This document shows, in pieces, positions 8,222-13,391 of a DNA stretch of 16,162 bases (position 1 is the stretch's first letter; each line of letters begins with the position of its first letter). The translations under genes were made by a program, and so were the position numbers. The stretch spans positions 1-16,162 of the forward strand of contig NZ_DATJMN010000286.1 of assembly GCF_035508675.1 (NCBI RefSeq). Reading direction: 5' to 3'. The notes beneath the pieces were generated by a model, which ran no database searches, was not told the DNA's origin, and saw only the letters and a list, made by a program, of their open reading frames with translations. This DNA is from Dyella_B sp035508675. GTDB taxonomy: Bacteria; Pseudomonadota; Gammaproteobacteria; Xanthomonadales; Rhodanobacteraceae.

Positions 8222-8886
8222 GAGTGGCTCTCGGTCGACAATACGGCCGGCGCTGCCGGCAAGGTATCGGGCGCCACCGCGCCACCGGAAATGATGAAGG
8301 CCATGGCCTGGTCCATGGTCCAGTCGGTAGGCGTCAACTCGTCGAGCGGCACCACTTCCAGGTAGCCGCCGGTGGGATTGGGTGTGGTCGGAATGTACAC
8401 CGCGGCCATCTCGCGGCCGGTGCCTTCCTCGTGCATCACCCGCGTCACAAAGCCGACCACCTTCATGCCCTTGCGCGGAAAATCCACCAGCACCACCCGC
8501 TGCGCGCCGCTGGGTTTGTTCTGCAATACGGTCATCAATTTCTTGGTGCCGCCGTAGATGGTCTGCACCAGCGGAATGCGCTGCAGCAGGCTATCGAACG
8601 CGTGCAGCAGTCGCTGGCCGATCATGCGGTTGGCGAGAAAGCCAAGCAGATACAAGGTGACCAGGGTAAGCACTAGCGCCAGCACGTAGGTCATCCAGCC
8701 GTGGCTGAGCTGATCGGCCGCCTGCGGCGATACCCAGCCCAACGCACCCACGAACGCCGCCACCAGTGGTGCACCGAGATTGGCCAGAAAGCCCACGATG
8801 AACTTGAACACCAGCCAGGTGACCCATAGCGGCATGAAGGTGAGCAGGCCGGTGATGAGATAGCGTTTGAGGCGCAGCGGGGGCAT
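8218..8886 (-). CDS. DUF502 family integral membrane protein
   Basis: A 222-residue inner-membrane protein of the DUF502 family, with no established biochemical role. I chose the ATG at 8886 because family members begin close to the RLKRYLITGLL motif. An upstream ATG at 8934 would precede a likely -10 box (TACAAT, 8923-8918) and so would not be transcribed from it. No good -35 is visible. Two membrane helices are seen at about 10-33 and 66-87, then the family block QRIPLVQTIYGGTKKL (102-117) and a soluble C-terminal domain with VVLVDFPRKGMKVVGFVT and AVYIPTTPNPTGGYLEVVP (164-180). Its stop overlaps the start of the M14 peptidase gene by four bases (ATGA), so the two form an operon. It is divergent from the sigma-factor gene, with 108 bases between the starts. 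Confidence 0.88.
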   Translation of the reverse strand: MPPLRLKRYLITGLLTFMPLWVTWLVFKFIVGFLANLGAPLVAAFVGALGWVSPQAADQLSHGWMTYVLALVLTLVTLYLLGFLANRMIGQRLLHAFDSLLQRIPLVQTIYGGTKKLMTVLQNKPSGAQRVVLVDFPRKGMKVVGFVTRVMHEEGTGREMAAVYIPTTPNPTGGYLEVVPLDELTPTDWTMDQAMAFIISGGAVAPDTLPAAPAVLSTESHS

Positions 8887-8994
8887 GAGGCAGCTCGGGA
8901 TGGGAGAGGGCGCACCTATTGTATGCAGTGGCATGGCCGGCTGTGATTTTTTTGCGCACGTTGCGAATAACAGGACAAGTCATGGGAGCGGGGC

Positions 8995-9516
8995 ATGCGC
9001 GGACGGGAACAACAGCGGGCATTCGAAACGTTGCTGCGGGAGCATCAGCGCATCGTGTTTAAGGTGGTGTCGGTGTATGCGCGCCATCCGGAAGATCGCC
9101 GCGACCTGACGCAGGAAATCTGCGTGCAGTTGTGGCGTTCGTTCCCCCGCTTTGACGAGAAGCGGGCGCGGTTCTCGACCTGGATGTATCGGGTGGCGCT
9201 CAATATCGCCATTTCTCAGATGCGCCGGCCGCCGCGGCAGGACGAACGGTTCGAGACGCTCGACCAGCAGCAGCTCGATGCCGTGGGTACGGTCGGCATC
9301 GTCGAGCCGGATGAGCGCGTGGAAGTGCTGCATCGCTTTATCGATCTGCTCGATCCGCTTAACCGCGCGTTGATCCTGCTGTACCTGGAGGATCGCGGTT
9401 ACGGCGAAATCGCCGAGATTCTCGGCATCAGCGAAACCAACGTAGCCACCAAGATCAGTCGTATCAAACAGAAACTTCGCCAACAGATGACAGGCGCCAT
9501 GCCTGCGGGAGCGTGA
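8995..9516 (+). CDS. ECF-type RNA polymerase sigma factor
   Basis: A 173-residue sigma70-family factor of extracytoplasmic-function size. ATG 8995 is preceded by GGAG at 8985-8988. Sigma region 2 spans about 8-78, with DLTQEICVQLWRSF (37-50) as the polymerase-binding helix and FSTWMYRVALNIAISQMRR (60-78) for -10 recognition. A linker of about 30 residues follows, then region 4 at about 109-163, whose helix-turn-helix reads YGEIAEILGISETNVATKISRIKQKLR. It would direct polymerase to a specific stress or envelope regulon. The stop falls just ahead of the membrane-protein start at 9519, so the two genes form a tight operon, a layout common for a sigma factor and its regulator. I could not see an autoregulatory ECF promoter in the 108-base upstream gap. 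Confidence 0.93.
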   Translation: MRGREQQRAFETLLREHQRIVFKVVSVYARHPEDRRDLTQEICVQLWRSFPRFDEKRARFSTWMYRVALNIAISQMRRPPRQDERFETLDQQQLDAVGTVGIVEPDERVEVLHRFIDLLDPLNRALILLYLEDRGYGEIAEILGISETNVATKISRIKQKLRQQMTGAMPAGA

Positions 9517-9518
9517 CG

Positions 9519-10187
9519 ATGGAACTGGAAGAAATGAAAGCCGCCTGGCAGGACTTGAATCAACAGTTGGCGAGGCAGCAGGCACTGAACACCCGGTTGT
9601 TCGTGGAAAGTCGCCTCGACAAGGTGCTCCACGGCTTGCGTCCCCTGGTGGTAGGGCAGTGGCTCCAGTTCGCGTTCGGTGTCGTCTTCATGTTGTGGGG
9701 CATGGCGTTCTGGGTTGCGCGAACCGATGTGCTGCATTGGGTGGTCGTGGGCATATTGGTGCAACTGTTCGGTATGTCGATGCTGCTGGCGGCTGCGCGA
9801 AATCTGCACTTGATTCAGCAAATCGATTACGCAGCGCCTATTGTTGATATTCAGCAACGGCTGGCAGCGTTACGTGCGTGGCGGGTGAAGTTCGAGGGGC
9901 CCATCTTTGCGGTGATCGGCTCGCTTGCCTGGATTCCAGTGGTGTTGATGAACATCCAGGAGAGCGCCGATCATGCTTCGGAAACGTTTGATCTGCTTCG
10001 TGAGGCGCCATGGTTGTTGCCCAATCTGGTGCTCTGCGGAGGTGTTTCGCTTGTGCTGGTGCTTATCGTCTACTGGATCGCCCGCCGCATCGGATATAGG
10101 CGTTGGCTTGAAAACAATTTCGCCGGCAAGAGCGTGCAAAGGGCGGAAGCCATGCTGGAGCAGGTTGCGCAGTTCAGGCAGGAATAG
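9519..10187 (+). CDS. Four-helix membrane protein paired with ECF sigma factor (candidate regulator)
   Basis: A 222-residue protein with no domain I recognise. ATG 9519 is favoured because GGGAG (9507-9511) lies 7 bases upstream; a GTG at 9513 overlapping the sigma stop is too close to that site. A charged, Gln-rich amphipathic N-terminus (about 1-40; starts MELEEMKAAWQDLNQQL) is predicted cytoplasmic. Four hydrophobic segments follow, at about 43-67, 71-94, 126-146 and 164-188, then a basic, helical C-terminal tail (IARRIGYRRW onward). Being co-transcribed with the sigma factor suggests it controls or senses for it. I see no zinc-binding HxxxCxxC anti-sigma motif and no zf-HC2-like domain, so any anti-sigma role would be unconventional. 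That role is inferred from context only. Confidence 0.75.
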   Translation: MELEEMKAAWQDLNQQLARQQALNTRLFVESRLDKVLHGLRPLVVGQWLQFAFGVVFMLWGMAFWVARTDVLHWVVVGILVQLFGMSMLLAAARNLHLIQQIDYAAPIVDIQQRLAALRAWRVKFEGPIFAVIGSLAWIPVVLMNIQESADHASETFDLLREAPWLLPNLVLCGGVSLVLVLIVYWIARRIGYRRWLENNFAGKSVQRAEAMLEQVAQFRQE

Positions 10188-10247
10188 CATGGCCTGAAGG
10201 CGTTGGCGAAGAGGGTCGACGTGAGGATGGCGATGTTGGGTTAGCCT

Positions 10248-10515
10248 TAATGCCACTAACTTAAGCGTCATTGCTCCATAGCTTGCCGCGATTTGCCCCC
10301 TCCCCTGCGACAGTAGGGGAGGGCTGGGGTGGGGTTGCTTGTCCTTTGGCGTGCAGCCGAATGGCGCTATGGTTTCTGATAACAGCAAGCCATGTGGCAA
10401 CGTCGGGCTCTTATCGCTCGCTGCGCTCGCACCCCACCCCACCCCTCCCCTACTTCGCAGGGGAGGGGGTACATCACTACAAGCATCGAGAGACACGCTT
10501 AAGTTAGTGTCATTA
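10248..10515. repeat. MITE-like nested inverted-repeat element, non-coding
   Basis: The outer arms, 21 bases at 10248-10268 and 10495-10515, are inverted copies matching at 20 of 21 positions; the shared core is CACTAACTTAAGCGT. Inside lies a second inverted pair: 10296-10335 and 10431-10469, C-rich then G-rich, agreeing over about 40 columns with one mismatch and one single-base gap. Each inner arm can itself fold into a 9-bp stem (CCCTCCCCT/AGGGGAGGG at 10298-10323 and 10443-10467). The centre (10336-10430) shows no gene. GGGTT occurs at 10238-10242 and again at 10516-10520 and might be a target duplication, but a 5-base gap on the left makes that doubtful. No transposase is present. The element lies in the 397-base gap 10188-10584 after the sigma/membrane operon, which converges with the DUF4442 gene. 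Short open frames across it read through repeat and are not credible genes. Confidence 0.75.
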
Positions 10516-10548
10516 GGGTTCGCCCCGGATCAAGTCCGGGGCGAACCC
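10516..10548. repeat. Perfect 14-bp hairpin, REP-like or bidirectional terminator stem
   Basis: Bases 10516-10529 (GGGTTCGCCCCGGA) pair perfectly with 10535-10548 around the 5-base loop TCAAG. It begins at the base after the right arm of the MITE-like element. It lies 37 bases beyond the stop of the DUF4442 gene (minus strand, ending at 10585), which suggests a 3'-end role for that transcript. No T-run follows on either strand. CCGGATCAAGTCCGG-type palindromes are common dispersed repeats in proteobacterial genomes. Confidence 0.65.
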
Positions 10549-10584
10549 CAACCTACGACGGCTCGCGGACCGGCAATGACGTGC

Positions 10585-11037
10585 TCAGCGATGCCGCGGC
10601 TTCAACCGCACATAAAGCTGCTTGCGAACGACTGCGATGACGTCGCCGGCCGCCGTCTTGATCGATACATCAAACCAGCGCAGTACCTTTTCGCCATTCG
10701 CGGCGGCGGCGCGCAATTCATCCAGCACGCTGGGTTCGAGCTTGAAGTGCGCATAGACATCCTCGCGGCCCGGCGCCACGAAATCGATGGTTCCCGCCTT
10801 GTCCCATACGAAGTGATCCGTACCCAGGTGATGCAGCACCAGCAGCATCCAGAATGGATCGGCCATCGCGAACAAGCTGCCGCCAAATTGCGTGCGTACG
10901 TAATTCCGATTCCACGGCCGCAACCGCAACACCACCTTGGCCTCGGTGTAATCCTCATCCAGGCTCAGCAGGCGAATGCCAGTGAACAGGAAGGGCGGCC
11001 ATAGGTTCAGCAAGCGGCGGAACGTGGATGCGCGCAT
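10585..11037 (-). CDS. DUF4442 hotdog-fold (thioesterase-like) protein
   Basis: A 150-residue soluble protein of the DUF4442 family, which has the hotdog fold of acyl-CoA thioesterases. ATG 11037 is chosen because GGGAG (11047-11043) sits 5 bases upstream; the frame also has a TTG at 11049, within that site. Residues 8-24 (LLNLWPPFLFTGIRLLS) form the typical N-terminal helix. The block NRNYVRTQFGGSLFAMADPFWMLLVL (43-68) is the family's equivalent of the hotdog central helix, and IDFVAPG (84-90) starts a central beta strand. It has no signal peptide. The substrate is unknown and activity has not been shown for most of the family. It follows cnoX on the same strand after 64 bases, so they may be co-transcribed. 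The ribosome site lies inside a potential hairpin. Confidence 0.85.
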   Translation of the reverse strand: MRASTFRRLLNLWPPFLFTGIRLLSLDEDYTEAKVVLRLRPWNRNYVRTQFGGSLFAMADPFWMLLVLHHLGTDHFVWDKAGTIDFVAPGREDVYAHFKLEPSVLDELRAAAANGEKVLRWFDVSIKTAAGDVIAVVRKQLYVRLKPRHR

Positions 11038-11040
11038 GGA

Positions 11041-11059
11041 GGCTCCCAAAAATGGAGCC
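11041..11059 (-). promoter_or_regulatory. Hairpin that can mask the DUF4442 ribosome binding site
   Basis: GGCTCC (11059-11054 on the minus strand) can pair with GGAGCC (11046-11041) around a 7-base loop. The second arm contains most of the GGGAG ribosome binding site used by the ATG at 11037. The stem is only 6 bp, so any control of translation is speculative. Confidence 0.3.
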
Positions 11060-11101
11060 CGGAATCTACCATGCTTGTGCGTATGTTTTGCCTGGTGGCG
11101 T

Positions 11102-11968
11102 TTAGAACAGCAACGAGGCCATGCGCCGACGATAACGCCCTACCAGCTCGGCATCATCCAGCGTATTAAACGCAGCGAGTAGCCGCTTCTTCGCCTGGCC
11201 GTCATTCCAATCGCGTGCTTTCCCCAGCATCAGCAGCCAATGCTCGAGACCGGTAGCGGGGTCATTGCCTAGCAACAAACGCACGCCAAGCAGATCATGC
11301 GCCTCCCAATCCTGCGGATTGGCATGGACACGCTGCTGTAACTCTTCCATCGACGGCGTGCCTTCCAGCGAGCGGGCCAGGTCGAGCTGGCTGCGCAGGC
11401 GGACGGCGCGCGAATCGGTGGCGAGGTTGGCGGGCAGGGCATTGAGTTCGGATTCGGCGGCGGAGGCGTGGCCGGCTTGGGCCAGGGCAATGGCCAGGTC
11501 GAGCTTGAGTTCGGGCCGGTTGGGGTTGGTGGCGATGTCTTGCTGGAGGCGGTTGATGGCCTGTTCCGGCGATTCGGGGGCGAGGTCTTCCGGTTCCTCG
11601 TCTTCGGCGTCGCCTTCCAGCGGCTGCACATGTTGTGACAGGAACTGGCGCAGCTGGCCTTCGGGCAAGGCACCGGCGAAGCCGTCGAGGATCTGGCCGT
11701 CCTTCACCAGGATGACCGTGGGAATGCTGCGAATGCCGAAGATGCCGGCTAGTTCCTGGTTCTTGTCGACGTCGACCTTGCCCAGGCGGAAGGCGCCGTT
11801 GTATTCGACGGCGAGCTTTTCCAGCATGGGACCCAATGACTTGCAGGGGCCGCACCATTCGGCCCAGAAATCCACCAGCACGGGCGTCGTGAGCGAGGCC
11901 TGCAGCACCTCGGTTTCGAAGTTGGCCTGATCGACGTCGAAGATGTGCGGGGAGACGGCGGCGTTCAC
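11102..11968 (-). CDS. cnoX: CnoX/YbbN-type thioredoxin-TPR chaperedoxin
   Basis: A 288-residue cytoplasmic protein, close to E. coli YbbN/CnoX (284). CnoX holds unfolding or oxidised proteins and hands them to GroEL or DnaK. I chose GTG 11968 because GGAG lies 6 bases upstream; a TTG at 11998 is the other option. The thioredoxin domain (about 1-112) has FWAEWCGPCK with Cys39 and Cys42, and cis-Pro83 in RSIPTVILV. An acidic linker (about 117-133) leads to tetratricopeptide-like helices to the end (NRLQQDIATNPNRPELKLDL, then a C-terminal repeat with DWNDGQAKKRLLAAFNTL typical of YbbN). The active site is a full CxxC, unlike the SxxC of E. coli CnoX, so it may be able to reduce disulfides. It is divergent from the pqi operon and probably leads the transcript carrying the DUF4442 gene. 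Confidence 0.9.
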   Translation of the reverse strand: MNAAVSPHIFDVDQANFETEVLQASLTTPVLVDFWAEWCGPCKSLGPMLEKLAVEYNGAFRLGKVDVDKNQELAGIFGIRSIPTVILVKDGQILDGFAGALPEGQLRQFLSQHVQPLEGDAEDEEPEDLAPESPEQAINRLQQDIATNPNRPELKLDLAIALAQAGHASAAESELNALPANLATDSRAVRLRSQLDLARSLEGTPSMEELQQRVHANPQDWEAHDLLGVRLLLGNDPATGLEHWLLMLGKARDWNDGQAKKRLLAAFNTLDDAELVGRYRRRMASLLF

Positions 11969-12024
11969 AGTGGGCTCCAAAGGGACTAATCCGAGCAAGT
12001 CGGGGCGGTGCGCAGCATATCAAG

Positions 12025-12077
12025 GGATGCTCTGATTAATTCAGCGCGGCCTGTGATGGATTAAATCAGAGCATTCC
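12025..12077. repeat. Imperfect inverted repeat between cnoX and the pqi operon
   Basis: GGATGCTCTGATTAA (12025-12039) faces TTAAATCAGAGCATTCC (12061-12077), with 21 bases between. The core ATGCTCTGA/TCAGAGCAT is exact, and the outer bases match with two single-base bulges. It sits centrally in the 152-base divergent gap, so it could be a shared operator, a cruciform or a small dispersed repeat. I found no convincing -35/-10 pair for either flanking gene. Confidence 0.5.
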
Positions 12078-12120
12078 AGGTACGGGCGCATTTGCCCCGG
12101 ATTTGCGAGAATCACAGGTT

Positions 12121-12771
12121 ATGAGCACCACGCCCCCAGCCAGCATGGAACACGCGCAGCAGGCGATGACGTCGGATCTGCTGATCTGCGAGCACTGCGA
12201 TACGGTCTATCGGCGCCGGCCGCTGGCACGTGGCGAGGTGGCGCGTTGCGCGCGCTGCCATGCAGTGCTGGAGCGCCACCAGCGCATCGGTCTGGATGCG
12301 ATGTTTGCACTGGTGATCACCGTGATGGTGGTGTTCGTGCAGGCGAACGTGTGGCCGATCATCACGCTGGGGCTCAACGGTACACAGATCCATGCCACGC
12401 TGTGGGGCATCATCATCATGATGTGGAAGGATCACTCACAGGTGGTGTCGGTGCTGGCGGCATGCACGCTGTTTTTCTTCCCGTTGTGCAAGATGCTGCT
12501 GCTTGGATGGCTGCTGGTCTACGGCCGCAAGGGGCGGCGCGCGCCGGGTTTCGTGCCGCTGATGGTGGTGCTGCATTACATCGCACCGTGGACGATGAGC
12601 GAGGTGTTCGTGCTTGGCGTGCTGGTGTCTATCGTCAAGGCGCAGCTGTACTTCGACGTCACGCCCAATATCGGTGCGTTCGCGTACGCGGGGCTGGCGC
12701 TGCTGATCACTGTTTTCTCGGGTATCGATCTGCGCCAGCTGTGGGACAAGATTCCGGAGCGGCCGGCATGA
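12121..12771 (+). CDS. pqiA: PqiA, N-terminal half protein (split PqiA, first subunit)
   Basis: A 216-residue inner-membrane protein matching the first half of E. coli PqiA (417 residues), part of the Pqi machine thought to move lipids between the membranes. A zinc-ribbon pair lies at Cys23-x-x-Cys26 and Cys43-x-x-Cys46. Four hydrophobic segments follow at about 59-82, 107-134, 150-175 and 186-203, with the family string QANVWPII. ATG 12121 has only a weak GAGA/AGG ribosome site; an in-frame TTG at 12103 or ATG codons at residues 9 and 16 cannot be ruled out. Its stop overlaps the next gene's start (ATGA). The split looks genuine rather than a frameshift: each half has its own zinc ribbon, start codon and clean end, and the lengths sum to 423. 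Confidence 0.88.
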   Translation: MSTTPPASMEHAQQAMTSDLLICEHCDTVYRRRPLARGEVARCARCHAVLERHQRIGLDAMFALVITVMVVFVQANVWPIITLGLNGTQIHATLWGIIIMMWKDHSQVVSVLAACTLFFFPLCKMLLLGWLLVYGRKGRRAPGFVPLMVVLHYIAPWTMSEVFVLGVLVSIVKAQLYFDVTPNIGAFAYAGLALLITVFSGIDLRQLWDKIPERPA

Positions 12772-13391
12772 GCGCACTGCCGCGTGCGCACGAGCTTGGG
12801 CTGATCGGCTGCCACGTGTGCGGGCAGGTTTGCAGGGACAACCAACTGCAGGATCCGGCCTGCCCACGCTGCGGCAGCAGCCTGCATCGGCGCAAGCCCT
12901 CCAGCTGCGCACGCACCTGGGCGCTGCTGATCGCCGCATTCATCTTCTATATCCCGGCCAACGTGCTGCCGATCATGCGCACGGTGAGCCTGGGCGACGT
13001 GGATGACAACACCATCCTGAGCGGCGTGGTCGAGCTGTGGGTGAAGGGCTCGCCGGACCTGGCCGTGATCGTGTTTACCGCCAGCATCGTGGTGCCCATG
13101 CTCAAATTCCTGGTGCTGGCCACGCTGCTGCTGAGTGCGCAACGCGGCACGCCGTGGGCGCGGCGGCAGCGGACGATGCTGTACCGGCTGGTGGAATTCA
13201 TCGGTTACTGGTCCATGCTGGACGTGTTCGTGGTGTCCTTGCTCACGGCGCTGGTGCAGTTCGGCTTTTTCAGCGAGGTGGCGCCGTTGCCCGGGGTGGT
13301 GTATTTCGGCCTCACCGTGGTACTTACCATGCTGGCTTCGCAGAGTTTCGACCCCCGCCTGATATGGGATTGCAAGGACGAAGATGACTGA
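12768..13391 (+). CDS. pqiA: PqiA, C-terminal half protein (split PqiA, second subunit)
   Basis: A 207-residue inner-membrane protein corresponding to the second half of PqiA. ATG 12768 overlaps the preceding stop by four bases, and GGAG at 12756-12759 supports it. It has its own zinc ribbon (Cys15-x-x-Cys18 and Cys32-x-x-Cys35). Hydrophobic segments follow at about 50-69, 98-123, 138-165 and 175-191, then the characteristic PqiA ending SFDPRLIWD. Family strings include YIPANVLPIM (61-70) and ELWVKGSPDLAVIVFTASIVVPMLK. The two halves probably assemble as a heteromeric PqiA. It overlaps pqiB by eight bases. Confidence 0.9.
   Translation: MSALPRAHELGLIGCHVCGQVCRDNQLQDPACPRCGSSLHRRKPSSCARTWALLIAAFIFYIPANVLPIMRTVSLGDVDDNTILSGVVELWVKGSPDLAVIVFTASIVVPMLKFLVLATLLLSAQRGTPWARRQRTMLYRLVEFIGYWSMLDVFVVSLLTALVQFGFFSEVAPLPGVVYFGLTVVLTMLASQSFDPRLIWDCKDEDD

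Noticed and set aside
8938..8951. T-rich run as a terminator
   Set aside because: The seven-T run has no adequate stem before it and lies between divergent starts, where no terminator is expected.
10296..10469. CRISPR-like repeated units
   Set aside because: There are only two copies, inverted rather than direct, with no spacer periodicity or cas genes.
10271..10507. 78-codon open frame inside the MITE-like element
   Set aside because: Its coding content is almost entirely the inverted-repeat arms, with no ribosome site or family likeness.
10339..11004. Plus-strand open frame crossing the repeat and the DUF4442 gene
   Set aside because: It reads through inverted repeats and then antisense to a supported gene. 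The Pro/Gly-rich repeat translation is not a credible protein.
12121..13391. Frameshift or pseudogene explanation for the split pqiA
   Set aside because: Each half has its own start, zinc ribbon and complete membrane region, and the junction is a normal ATGA overlap, as at the pqiB/pqiC junction.
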